DNA of 64,000 nt from NCBI RefSeq assembly GCF_002838065.1, contig NZ_PIZU01000020.1:39584-103583 (forward strand), written 5' to 3'. Every line of letters begins with the position of its first letter. Within the stretch, counting starts at the first letter, position 1. This document shows positions 38,415 to 51,700 of the stretch, one piece after another. The position numbers were made by a program, and so were the translations under genes. Below the pieces are notes generated by a model. That model had not been told where the DNA came from and did not search any database. It saw nothing but the letters and a program-made list of their open reading frames with translations. Source of the stretch: Mycobacterium hubeiense (lineage in GTDB: Bacteria > Actinomycetota > Actinomycetes > Mycobacteriales > Mycobacteriaceae).

Positions 38415-39974
38415 TCAATCCTCCACGACTACGTATCGTTCATCCTGCCCAAGGCCCGCCACGACAACCGCCTGATTGTAGAGGGCAGTGGTGTCCACAA
38501 AGGAGTACTCGCTGTGGCCGGTGGACTCATTGCGCGGACCCAACGATGTTGTCTCGGCGTTGGTGGACAGGTCGGTGAAGCCCGGCAAGCTTGACGGGAT
38601 GACGGCGCCGTACCGGCCAAGGTTGGCCACCGCATCGTTCTTGGCGTGCTCGACGAAGACATGGCCCTCGGACAGGTGCAGATCCGAGGGCGACACGTTG
38701 TCGGCGAACTGCCACGGGTTGGTCTCCAGCCCGGGCGACCCCATGAAGACGACGTCGTCGGCGGCGGTGCCGCGCTGCAGCGCCTCGCTGGCGAGCAGTG
38801 ATCCGTACGAGTGCCCCAGCACCGTCAGATGTGGATCGGTGTCGCGGGCACTGTCGATGCCATTGATGAACGACGCCAGCTCCGGCGCATTGTCGTCGGC
38901 GTAGTGTGGGCTGCCGGCCTGCGCGACGTTTGACGGCGGTTCGTAGCCGAGCCAGGCCACCGTGGCAACCGTCTCGTTCGGTTTGTTGGCTTCGTTCAAC
39001 ACGGCCTCGGTCTCCGACTTCAGCCAGCCTGCTTGCTGGACGTAGGTCGGCAGATCGTTGCCTTCCCCGGGTTTGTCGTAGGTCACCGCGCCGGTGCCGG
39101 GCACGTACACGCTGACATGGTCGGCGGTGTCGACATTGCCGATCGCGACCGCCACCTTCGGGTGCTCACCGTCGAAGTCCACCACCAGCAGCTGGCGCGG
39201 CGGTTCACCCGCCAGCGCCGCGTCGATCTGCTCCAAGGTGCCCCGTTCCTCCGCCGTGAGGTTGGGATCGTTACGCAAGGCGTTGAGCCGGTTGCGATTC
39301 GCGGCGTCACGCGCCACTCCGGGCACCCCGTCGAGGTTGCCGATCCACTCCGGCCGCTCGGCGATCAGCCGGTCTTGCTCCTCCGTGCTCAGCGAGTCCC
39401 ACCATTGGTTCACCTCGGTGTCGGTGGCGCCCTCGGGCGGCTTGAGCTCGTCGATGGGCTTCTCGGTATTCGGTGCCGGTGCCTGGTGCGCCGGTCCGCC
39501 GAACGATTGGGAGATCTGGCTTGCCGCCGACCGGTCGACGGCATCGAACTGCTGCAGCATGCTTTTCAGCGACGTGGTGTAGGCCGCCGCCAGCGTCGGC
39601 GTCATCAACGCGCCGTTGCCCGACGACCGCACTGTGCCGTCGTCGCTGACGATGCCGCCGAGCGCCGTGGCCTGCGCGGCCAGGCTCTGGATCTGCGTCC
39701 GCAGTGCGCTCAAATCTGCGCCGGCCGACGACAACGCCGATTGCGTGGCGCCAAGCTTCGTCGCTAACTCCTGCTGGCGTTTCAGATTCTGCTCACCGCG
39801 GGTCAGCGCCGCGCTGGCCGCGGTGCCCTGCCAGCCTCCGGCGAGGTCGGCCAGCCCGCGCTGCTGTGTGGCGATCTGGCTCTGCAGCGACTGAATCGAG
39901 GTCGCCAGCCGGCCCGAGGCCTCAGTCAGCCGGTCCGGCTTGGAAGCGGCCACCACCGAGATCGTCGCCGCCAC
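38415..39974 (-). CDS. WXG100-like module fused to DUF1023 alpha/beta-hydrolase
   Basis: The product has 519 residues. Residues 1-155 are the same helical module (WQG at 48-50) as in the calpain-like protein. A charged linker (160-255) leads to a DUF1023 alpha/beta-hydrolase domain with nucleophile elbow LGHSYGS (Ser389), candidate acid residues after MGSPG and a C-terminal His (STGHSEYS). The last residues, RYVVVED, contain a YxxxE pattern like the ESX export motif, though at the extreme C-terminus. No Sec signal is present. The GTG at 39974 follows GGGAG. It is followed by an LppA-like lipoprotein gene, and by analogy the protein may be a secreted lipase or esterase effector. Confidence 0.83.
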   Translation of the reverse strand: MAATISVVAASKPDRLTEASGRLATSIQSLQSQIATQQRGLADLAGGWQGTAASAALTRGEQNLKRQQELATKLGATQSALSSAGADLSALRTQIQSLAAQATALGGIVSDDGTVRSSGNGALMTPTLAAAYTTSLKSMLQQFDAVDRSAASQISQSFGGPAHQAPAPNTEKPIDELKPPEGATDTEVNQWWDSLSTEEQDRLIAERPEWIGNLDGVPGVARDAANRNRLNALRNDPNLTAEERGTLEQIDAALAGEPPRQLLVVDFDGEHPKVAVAIGNVDTADHVSVYVPGTGAVTYDKPGEGNDLPTYVQQAGWLKSETEAVLNEANKPNETVATVAWLGYEPPSNVAQAGSPHYADDNAPELASFINGIDSARDTDPHLTVLGHSYGSLLASEALQRGTAADDVVFMGSPGLETNPWQFADNVSPSDLHLSEGHVFVEHAKNDAVANLGRYGAVIPSSLPGFTDLSTNAETTSLGPRNESTGHSEYSFVDTTALYNQAVVVAGLGQDERYVVVED

Positions 39975-40008
39975 AAGCGCTCCCGTCGCGTCTGCCTATG
40001 TCCAGCCA

Positions 40009-40020
40009 AAAGTTAACACG
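40009..40020 (-). promoter_or_regulatory. Upstream motif shared by the two effector operons (copy 1)
   Basis: CGTGTTAACTTT on the minus strand, about 35-46 bases before the DUF1023 gene start, matches 9 of 12 positions of the motif upstream of the calpain-like gene. Confidence 0.45.
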
Positions 40021-40116
40021 CGTCAGGAGGGGGTATTCGCACCAATTTTTCGGGCGCTGCTACGGGTGGGGCCGCATGGGCGGCAGCGTCGGTCAGCCAC
40101 CTAGGATGGAGGAATC

Positions 40117-43740
<3,624 letters not shown>

Positions 43741-44913
43741 GTGGCCAATGATGAGTCGAACACCATGACGGTGGTCCTGGTCGATCCACGCCGCCCCTCC
43801 CTGGTCCCGGTTGAGGCGATAGACCTCCTGGCCGGTGATGTTCAGTACACCGAAGAGATGCCGGTGAAAGTGCCGTGGTCGCTGCCCTCCGCACGGCCGG
43901 CGTATGACGGCGAGGACGCCCCGGTGTTGCTGTCGTCGGACCCGGAGCATCCGGCGGTCAAGGCCCGCCTCGCCGCGGGGGATCGGCTGATCGCGGCGCC
44001 CGAACCCCAACCGGGGGAGCGGCTGGTCGACGCCGTCGCGATGATGGACAAGCTGCGCACGTCCGGCCCGTGGGAGTCCGAGCAGACGCACGACTCGCTG
44101 CGCCGCTACCTGCTCGAAGAAACCTACGAGTTGTTCGACGCGGTGCGCAGCGGGAACGCCGACGAGTTGCGGGAGGAACTCGGAGACGTGCTGCTGCAGG
44201 TGCTGTTTCATGCGCGCATCGCCGAAGATGCGCCACAGCATCCGTTCACTATCGATGATGTCGCCGACTCACTGGTGCGCAAACTGGGCAATCGGGTGCC
44301 CGCCGTGCTTGCGGGGGAACCGATTTCGCTCGACGAGCAGCTTGCGCAGTGGGAGGAACGCAAGGCCATGGAAAAGTCGCGCGGCTCCTGCCTGGACGAC
44401 GTGCCCACCGGGCAGCCGGCGTTGGCGCTGGCGCAGAAGGTGATTGCGCGGGTGACGCAGGCGGGCCTGCCGGCAGATCTGATTCCGTCGACGCTCACGT
44501 CGGTGGCCGTGTCAGCCGACGTTGACGTCGAAAACAACGTGCGCACAGCGGTTTTGGAGTTCATGGACACTGTGCGGGGTGTGGAGCACGCGATCGCGGC
44601 GGGCCGCCGTGGCGAGGATGTCCCGGAGGAGCTCGACATTGCCCCGCTGGGGGACGTCTCCGAAGAGGAGTGGCGGGCCTACTGGCCGTCGGAGTATGTC
44701 GAGGTGGAAGCGGCCATGGAGCCCGACGAGGCGCAGGCCGAACTCGACGAGGTGGCCGAAGAAGAGCCGGCTGACGAAGAGCCCGCCGACGAAGAGCCCG
44801 CCGACGAGCCCGTGCCCGAAGACGTCTCGACCGAAGACGCCAAGCCGGAGGACGTCGCAGAAGAGCCTGCGCCCGAGGACGTCTCCACCGAAGAAGCCCT
44901 CAGCGACAACTGA
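43741..44913 (+). CDS. mazG: MazG nucleoside triphosphate pyrophosphohydrolase with long acidic tail
   Basis: MazG hydrolyses NTPs, including oxidised dNTPs, to monophosphates. The catalytic EExxE..ExxD pattern is visible as LLEETYELFDAV and EELGDVLLQVLF near residues 120-155, then the second MazG half. The protein has 390 residues against about 325 in M. tuberculosis. From about residue 330 it is a repetitive Glu/Asp/Ala/Pro tail with three PADEE units and repeated PEDVSTE units. GTG 43741 immediately follows the mfd stop with its ribosome site inside mfd. Confidence 0.92.
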   Translation: MANDESNTMTVVLVDPRRPSLVPVEAIDLLAGDVQYTEEMPVKVPWSLPSARPAYDGEDAPVLLSSDPEHPAVKARLAAGDRLIAAPEPQPGERLVDAVAMMDKLRTSGPWESEQTHDSLRRYLLEETYELFDAVRSGNADELREELGDVLLQVLFHARIAEDAPQHPFTIDDVADSLVRKLGNRVPAVLAGEPISLDEQLAQWEERKAMEKSRGSCLDDVPTGQPALALAQKVIARVTQAGLPADLIPSTLTSVAVSADVDVENNVRTAVLEFMDTVRGVEHAIAAGRRGEDVPEELDIAPLGDVSEEEWRAYWPSEYVEVEAAMEPDEAQAELDEVAEEEPADEEPADEEPADEPVPEDVSTEDAKPEDVAEEPAPEDVSTEEALSDN

Positions 44914-44922
44914 TCCGCACCG

Positions 44923-44978
44923 CGTGCGTAACGTCATGGCGGTCAAACGCCGAATCTTCCGCCACTGCGTTACGCACG
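44923..44978. repeat. Palindromic intergenic repeat B (56 bp)
   Basis: Arms CGTGCGTAACG...TGGCGG (44923-44942) and CCGCCA...CGTTACGCACG (44959-44978) are complementary over 17 of 20 positions; the three mismatches are in the middle. It lies between the convergent mazG and efeB genes and could also serve as a two-way terminator. Confidence 0.8.
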
Positions 44979-44991
44979 AGCAGCGCGCCCG

Positions 44992-46242
44992 TCACGCGAC
45001 CAATTGATCCCCGAGGTAGCGGTCCGAACCCGTCACGCCCGGCAGCGCAAAGAAGAAACCGCCGCCCACCGGCAAGATGTATTCCTCGAGCGGTTCACCC
45101 TTCAATCGCGCCTGCACCGTGAGGAATCCGCGCTGCAGGCTACGTTGGTAGCAGACGAACGCCAGGCCCTGATCGAGCCGCCCGGCCCCGTCGAAACCGC
45201 GGGCATACGAGAAACCGCGGCGCAGGATCCGGTTCTCCTCCGTCTCCGCGGTGCGCGGATTCGCCAACCGAATGTGCGCGTCGAGCTTGATGCGGTCCCC
45301 GTTGGGATCCTCGGCATAAACGGGATCGTCGAACTCGTCGGCCATCCCCAGCGGTGCGCCACTGACCTTGTGCCGGCCGATGATTGCCTCCTGCTCGGCC
45401 AGCTGTGTGCGGTCCCAGAACTCGACGAACATCCGGATGATCCGCACCGCCTGATACGAGCCGCCCGTCGCCCACTGCGGCTCACCGTCGTCGGGCGCCA
45501 CCCACACCAGCCGATCCATCAGCGCGTCGTCAGAAGAATCGAGGTTCGCGGTTCCGTCCTTGAACCCCAGCAGGTTTCGCGGTGTCGCCGTGGATGACGC
45601 GGCGCCGGCGCCGCGGGCATACCCGTCGATCATCCACTGCATCACCAGATCTCCACGCGTGCGGCGCATCAATTGTCGAAGCGCGAACTGCAGCGTATCG
45701 GTGTGACCGGCCTCCAATGTCAGCAACAGATCCCCGTGCGACTGCTTCGGATCGAGCCTGTCGTTGGCCAAAAACGGCATCGTGACCAGTTCCTTGGGCT
45801 TACGATCGGCCAGCCCGAAGCGGTCGTCGAACAACGAGGCGCCAACGCTCACCACGACCGAAAGGTTGTCCGGCGGCGGCTTGTCGCCCAGGATCCCGGA
45901 GTCGACAGGCGGGTACGCGGGGTCACGCGCCGGCGGCGGCTCGCCCGCCATCAGCCCGCGAATCTCGTCGGTGAGGTTGGCCAAGGTGGCGGCGAGCCGA
46001 GCGCGGTCGTCCGACATCACCGAGAAGGCGGCCATCAAGCCCCGCGCGGGCACCGGCAGCGCGGTGATCCCCGTTTGGTGCGGCCCCTCGAACGGGATGA
46101 ACGCGGCCGTCGGCGCTGCCTCCGGCGCGTCCTGGCCAGATGAGCAACCGGCCATCGCGCCCGCGCCCGCCGCGACACCGACGCCCAACGCCCCGGTGAC
46201 GAATCCGCGGCGTGAGATGCCAGGACGCGGACGTTCGGTCAC
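44992..46242 (-). CDS. efeB: EfeB, Tat-exported Dyp-type haem peroxidase
   Basis: The 416-residue Dyp-type peroxidase of the EfeUOB iron system starts at GTG 46242, four bases inside the efeO end. A twin-arginine signal (ISRRGFVTGALG) is followed by AMAGC, so it may also be lipidated. The Dyp hallmark GFKDGTAN lies near residue 225, and RMFVEFWDR and the C-terminal GGFFFALPG block are present. It probably oxidises ferrous iron or releases iron from haem outside the membrane. No efeU permease gene is in the window. Confidence 0.9.
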   Translation of the reverse strand: MTERPRPGISRRGFVTGALGVGVAAGAGAMAGCSSGQDAPEAAPTAAFIPFEGPHQTGITALPVPARGLMAAFSVMSDDRARLAATLANLTDEIRGLMAGEPPPARDPAYPPVDSGILGDKPPPDNLSVVVSVGASLFDDRFGLADRKPKELVTMPFLANDRLDPKQSHGDLLLTLEAGHTDTLQFALRQLMRRTRGDLVMQWMIDGYARGAGAASSTATPRNLLGFKDGTANLDSSDDALMDRLVWVAPDDGEPQWATGGSYQAVRIIRMFVEFWDRTQLAEQEAIIGRHKVSGAPLGMADEFDDPVYAEDPNGDRIKLDAHIRLANPRTAETEENRILRRGFSYARGFDGAGRLDQGLAFVCYQRSLQRGFLTVQARLKGEPLEEYILPVGGGFFFALPGVTGSDRYLGDQLVA

Positions 46243-47159
46243 TTCAGTCCCAGCACTCCCGCGACTTGGGACACGTTCTCCGACAGGCCGGCGAGCTGCG
46301 CCTTGAGCTTGTCGATGGTCGGCTGGTCCACGGTGACGCCGGTGCACCGGGCCGACGGGTACGGGTCGTTCGGCGTGCAGTAGAGCACCCACCCGTCGCC
46401 TCGGCGCAGCGGCTGCAGCGTGGCGTTGAGATCGTCAAAACCCTTGTTGATCTTGCCCAGAAGCTCCGGGTCGGCCTCCTGCAACGCGGGCGTGAGCTTG
46501 TCGATGGCGGCCTTCGACCCCTGCAGGTTGGCGTCGAAGTCCCACAGGTCGGTCTTGGAGTAGCGGTCCTCCTCGCCGGTGATCTTGCCCTCGGACACCT
46601 CTTCGATCAGCTCGGCGGCGCCGACCGCGACGTCGCGCGGTGTGACGTCCAACGTTGGCATCTGCGTGTTGAGCGTGGCGATGTCACGGTCGAGTTGGTC
46701 GGCGAACGGCGCGCCGCCGTCGGTGGTGTTCTTCTCGAACAGCAAAAATTCGAGCCGGTGCCAGCCGGTGAACTCGGGATCGTCGACGCCGGCGAAATCG
46801 TCGACTCGGGCGTCGACCTTGCCGTCGATCTCCTCCACGAGGCCCGCCAGCGGCTCGATGCGCTCCCACGGCACGCGCGACGGGGCATACGCCGCCTGGG
46901 CGGCCTGCAGGTCACCCGCCCGCACGGCGTCGGTGAACACCTTCACGACGCGCACCAGTTCGCCGGTCTGCTCGACGGCGTAGGCCTGGTAATCCTCGGC
47001 CGCCTTGTCGGCGAGCGGATTCGCTTCCGCGGTCGCGACCGTCGTCGTGGTGGCGGCGTCGGCGTCCTCGCCGGCTTCGCTGGCATCGCTGCCCGAGCAG
47101 CCGGCCAGAGCCAGTGCCACCGCCACTACCGGTACCTGCCAGGCGAGATGCCGTCTCAT
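46239..47159 (-). CDS. efeO: EfeO, periplasmic iron-binding lipoprotein (imelysin family)
   Basis: The product (306 residues) has a lipobox (LALAGC near residue 21) and an M75/imelysin-type EfeO domain. The metal-site motif HxxE appears as GWHRLEFLLFE near residue 137; DLWDFDANLQGS is also typical. It binds iron for transfer with EfeB. The gene is first in an efeOB operon under a probable IdeR box 44 bases upstream. Its insertion between mazG and lpqU is not seen in M. tuberculosis. Confidence 0.9.
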   Translation of the reverse strand: MRRHLAWQVPVVAVALALAGCSGSDASEAGEDADAATTTTVATAEANPLADKAAEDYQAYAVEQTGELVRVVKVFTDAVRAGDLQAAQAAYAPSRVPWERIEPLAGLVEEIDGKVDARVDDFAGVDDPEFTGWHRLEFLLFEKNTTDGGAPFADQLDRDIATLNTQMPTLDVTPRDVAVGAAELIEEVSEGKITGEEDRYSKTDLWDFDANLQGSKAAIDKLTPALQEADPELLGKINKGFDDLNATLQPLRRGDGWVLYCTPNDPYPSARCTGVTVDQPTIDKLKAQLAGLSENVSQVAGVLGLK

Positions 47160-47202
47160 CAGACCTCCTCGTGTAGTCGCGAGAACACTACATCGTTTCT
47201 GG

Positions 47203-47221
47203 CTAGGGTAGGCACACCTAA
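47203..47221 (-). promoter_or_regulatory. IdeR-type iron box upstream of efeOB
   Basis: Read on the minus strand, the 19 bases (TTAGGTGTG...CCTAG) match 14 of 19 positions of the IdeR consensus TTAGGTTAGGCTAACCTAA, with both outer half-sites good. Position 44-62 bases before efeO fits iron-dependent repression. Confidence 0.65.
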
Positions 47222-47328
47222 ACGAAATCGCTCCGCCGCGGCCGCGCCGCTAATCTGGCTTCGGGGGGGAAGCCAATTCTCAGCAACGCCGGCCACGCCC
47301 CGCAGCCGGGGCAGAGTTGGTCGGTCGC

Positions 47329-48189
47329 ATGGGAACATGGGGTGTCGACCAGAGTCGATTGAGGAGTGCTTTGTCGGACGAAGGGAGCGTATCGACGCTC
47401 GAGTCGGCCTCTGAGCGCGCACGCCGCGCACGGAGGCCGGGAGCCGTCTTGGCCGGCTCGCTGCGACGGCGCTGTGTCGCGATTGCCGCCGTCGTGGTCG
47501 CGACGCTCTTGGTGATGGCCTCCAGCTGTTCATGGCAACTCGGCGCACCGATTCCTGAGGGCGTGCCGCCACCGCCCGGTGACGCGGTGCCGCCCATCGA
47601 CACCTACGCCGACGGTCGGCCGGCCGACCAGCTGCGCGAGTGGGCCGCCGAACGCGCGGAGAAGCTGGACATCCCGGTCACCGCGCTGGAGGCCTACGCG
47701 TACGCCGCGCGCGTCGCCGAGGTGGAGAACCCCAACTGCCAGATCAGGTGGCCGACGCTCGCCGGCATCGGCATGGTGGAAAGCCACCACGGCACCTATC
47801 GCGGCTCGATGGTGGCCCCCAAGGGCGACGTCACCCCGCCTATCCGCGGCGTTCGGTTGGACGGGTCGATGGGCAACATGGAGATCCTCGACAGCGACGG
47901 CGGAGAACTCGACGGCGACGCCGATCTGGACCGTGCGATGGGGCCGATGCAGTTCATCCCGGAGACCTGGCGGCTCTACGGGGTCGACGCCAACAACGAC
48001 GGCAAGATCAGCCCCGACAACATCGACGACGCGGCACTGTCGGCGGCCGGGTATCTGTGCTGGCGGGGCAAGGATATGGCCACCCCGCGGGGCTGGATGA
48101 ACGCGCTGCGGGCCTACAACCTGTCCGATCAGTACGCCCGCACGGTGCGCGACTGGGCGACGGCCTACGCGGCCGGGCACCCCCTCTAA
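47329..48189 (+). CDS. lpqU: LpqU-like membrane-bound lytic transglycosylase
   Basis: The N-terminal region is basic, then a membrane segment (CVAIAAVVVATLLVMASSC, with a possible lipidated Cys) and a Pro-rich linker. The catalytic domain is SLT_2/MltB-like: GIGMVESHHGTY with the catalytic Glu, MGPMQFIPETWRLYG and AAGYLCWRG. It corresponds to Rv1022. The start is uncertain: ATG 47329 is used here, TTGs upstream and downstream are possible. It should cleave peptidoglycan glycan strands at the cell surface. Confidence 0.85.
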   Translation: MGTWGVDQSRLRSALSDEGSVSTLESASERARRARRPGAVLAGSLRRRCVAIAAVVVATLLVMASSCSWQLGAPIPEGVPPPPGDAVPPIDTYADGRPADQLREWAAERAEKLDIPVTALEAYAYAARVAEVENPNCQIRWPTLAGIGMVESHHGTYRGSMVAPKGDVTPPIRGVRLDGSMGNMEILDSDGGELDGDADLDRAMGPMQFIPETWRLYGVDANNDGKISPDNIDDAALSAAGYLCWRGKDMATPRGWMNALRAYNLSDQYARTVRDWATAYAAGHPL

Positions 48190-48230
48190 TACCGCCGCCC
48201 ACCCGACCAGGCTCTAGGCTCATCCTTTAG

Positions 48231-49619
<1,389 letters not shown>

Positions 49620-49622
49620 CCC

Positions 49623-50273
49623 GTGCCCGAAGCGAAACGGCCCGACCCGAAGCGGCGCCCCCCGGCATCCAGACCAGCCAAGCCGGGGAAAGCAGGCGGT
49701 TCGAAACCGGGCCGGTCGCGGGGCGCGGCGCCGGCGCGTCGAGCGAACGGTTCACGGTCGGCTCCGGAACCGGAGAACGGCGGTTCGATTCGGCAGTCCA
49801 TCGCCGAAGCCGCCGAGCAGCAGTCCGAGCAGCGTTTCGGCTCGGCGGCGCGCCGTGCGGCCATCCTGGCGGCCGTCGTCTGTGTGCTCACGCTGACGAT
49901 CGCGGGCCCGGTGCGCACCTACTTCGCGCAGCGCACCGAGATGAAGCAACTGAAGGCCACCGAGGCCCAATTGCGGTCCCAGATCGCCGAACTCGAGCAG
50001 CAGAAGGTCAAACTCGCCGACCCCGTGTACATCGCCGCGCAGGCGCGTGAGCGGCTGGGCTTCGTGATGCCCGGTGACATTCCGTATCAGGTGCAACTGC
50101 CGCCGACGGCGGCGGTGCCCGGCGGGCCGGAGGATCAACCGTTCGCCCCGAAACCGGGGGAGCCCTGGTACACGTCGCTATGGCACACGATTGCCGATGA
50201 GCCGCACGGGATCTCGCCCACCACGCCTGCGCCGCCGCCACCGCCTCCTCCCGCTCCGGCTCCCGGTGGTTGA
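49623..50273 (+). CDS. FtsB/DivIC-like septum formation initiator
   Basis: This 216-residue bitopic protein has a basic Arg/Pro/Ser cytosolic N-terminus (about 1-75), one membrane helix (AILAAVVCVLTLTIAGPV), a coiled coil (MKQLKATEAQLRSQIAELEQQ) and a Pro-rich tail. This is the FtsB/DivIC layout, and the position matches Rv1024. It should join FtsQ and FtsL in the divisome. GTG at 49623 is three bases after the eno stop. Confidence 0.87.
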   Translation: MPEAKRPDPKRRPPASRPAKPGKAGGSKPGRSRGAAPARRANGSRSAPEPENGGSIRQSIAEAAEQQSEQRFGSAARRAAILAAVVCVLTLTIAGPVRTYFAQRTEMKQLKATEAQLRSQIAELEQQKVKLADPVYIAAQARERLGFVMPGDIPYQVQLPPTAAVPGGPEDQPFAPKPGEPWYTSLWHTIADEPHGISPTTPAPPPPPPPAPAPGG

Positions 50274-50757
50274 ACAAGCCGATCTCGACGCCGTTGCGCG
50301 GCAGCTGGGTCGAGAGCCTCGCGGTGTCCTCGAAATCGCCTACCGCTGCCCGAACGGCGAGCCGGGCGTGATCAAGACGGCGCCGAGATTGCCTGACGGA
50401 ACACCGTTTCCGACGCTGTACTACCTGACGCATCCGGTGTTGACGGCGGCGGCGAGCCGGCTGGAATCTTGCGGGCTGATGCGGGAGATGACGGCGCGGC
50501 TGGCCGAGGACACGTCGCTGGCCGCGGCGTACCGGCGGGCCCACGAGTCCTATCTGGCCGAGCGGGATGCGATCGAATCGCTCGGCACCACGTTCTCCGG
50601 CGGGGGCATGCCCGATCGGGTGAAGTGTCTGCACGTGCTGATCGCGCACTCACTGGCCAAGGGCCCCGGCGTGAATCCGTTCGGGGACGAGGCGCTCGCG
50701 TTGTTGGCCGACGAACCCGAAATGGCGGGCATTTTGGAGAAGGAGCGTTGGACATGA
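50266..50757 (+). CDS. DUF501 protein (Rv1025-like)
   Basis: The 163-residue product begins GTG 50266, overlapping the FtsB-like gene by eight bases, and ends overlapping the next gene by four. Conserved DUF501 blocks are RQLGREPRGVLEIAYRCP, APRLPDGTPFPTLYYLTHP, GTTFSGGGMPDRVKCLHVL and a Lys/Asn/Pro-rich end (AKGPGVNPFGD). Several Cys and His residues could bind metal. The function is unknown, but the constant eno-ftsB-DUF501-ppx order is a strongly conserved actinobacterial cluster. Confidence 0.87.
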   Translation: MVEQADLDAVARQLGREPRGVLEIAYRCPNGEPGVIKTAPRLPDGTPFPTLYYLTHPVLTAAASRLESCGLMREMTARLAEDTSLAAAYRRAHESYLAERDAIESLGTTFSGGGMPDRVKCLHVLIAHSLAKGPGVNPFGDEALALLADEPEMAGILEKERWT

Positions 50758-51692
50758 GCCGGGTGGCAGCGGTCGACTGCGGCACCAACTCGATCCGGTT
50801 GCTGATCGCCGACCGGCTCGACGGGCGGCTGCGCGAGGTGCACCGGGAGATGCGCATCGTGCGGCTGGGCCAAGGAGTGGACGCCACAGGAGAATTCGCG
50901 CCCGATGCGCTGACGCGGACGCGGGCGGCGTTGACGGACTACGCGTCATTGATGCGCGATTACGAGGTGTCGGCGGTGCGGATGGTGGCGACGTCGGCGG
51001 CACGCGACGTCGCCAACCGGGACGAGTTCTTCGCGATGACCTCCGACGTGTTGGGCGCGGTGGCGCCCGGGGCAGTGGCCGAAGTCATCAGCGGCACCGA
51101 AGAAGCGGCGCTGTCGTTTCACGGCGCCGTCGATGAATTGGACCCTGCGGAGGCACCTTTCGTGGTTGTGGACCTCGGTGGCGGGTCGACGGAGGTGGTG
51201 CTGGGCTCCCGCGACGTGCAGGCGAGTTTCTCGGCCGACATCGGATGTGTGCGGCTGACCGAACGCTGCCTGCACTCGGATCCACCGACCGCCGTCGAGA
51301 TCGCGGCCGCACGCGACGTGGTGCGCGAAGCGCTGGGCGAGGCGCTGCGGGCGGTGCCCGTCGAAGGCGCCAAGACCTGGGTCGGCGTCGCCGGCACGAT
51401 GACGACGCTGTCGGCGTTGGCGCAGCGAATGACGACCTACGACCCCAACGCAATTCATTTGTCGCGCGTCGGGTTCGGCGAGCTGTTGGCGGTGTGCGAC
51501 GAGCTGATCGCGATGACGAGGGCCCAGCGCGCCGCACTGGGGCCGATGCATGAGGGCCGCGTCGATGTCATTGGCGGCGGGGCGATCATCGTCGAAGAGC
51601 TGGCGGACGCGTTGGGCACTCGCGCTGGCATCGACGAGCTCGTGGTGAGCGAGCACGACATCCTCGACGGCATCGCCCTGTCCATCCCGTAG
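50754..51692 (+). CDS. Ppx/GppA-family exopolyphosphatase (Rv1026-like)
   Basis: The 312-residue actin-fold phosphatase shows the five ASKHA-type blocks: VAAVDCGTNSIRLLIAD, VRMVATSAARD, VISGTEEAALSF, VVDLGGGSTEVVLG and VGVAGTMTTLSA. It is short, lacking the C-terminal HD-like domain of E. coli Ppx, as in Rv1026. It hydrolyses polyphosphate or pppGpp. The ATG at 50754 overlaps the DUF501 stop (ATGA). Confidence 0.88.
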   Translation: MSRVAAVDCGTNSIRLLIADRLDGRLREVHREMRIVRLGQGVDATGEFAPDALTRTRAALTDYASLMRDYEVSAVRMVATSAARDVANRDEFFAMTSDVLGAVAPGAVAEVISGTEEAALSFHGAVDELDPAEAPFVVVDLGGGSTEVVLGSRDVQASFSADIGCVRLTERCLHSDPPTAVEIAAARDVVREALGEALRAVPVEGAKTWVGVAGTMTTLSALAQRMTTYDPNAIHLSRVGFGELLAVCDELIAMTRAQRAALGPMHEGRVDVIGGGAIIVEELADALGTRAGIDELVVSEHDILDGIALSIP

Positions 51693-51700
51693 CCTCTGCG

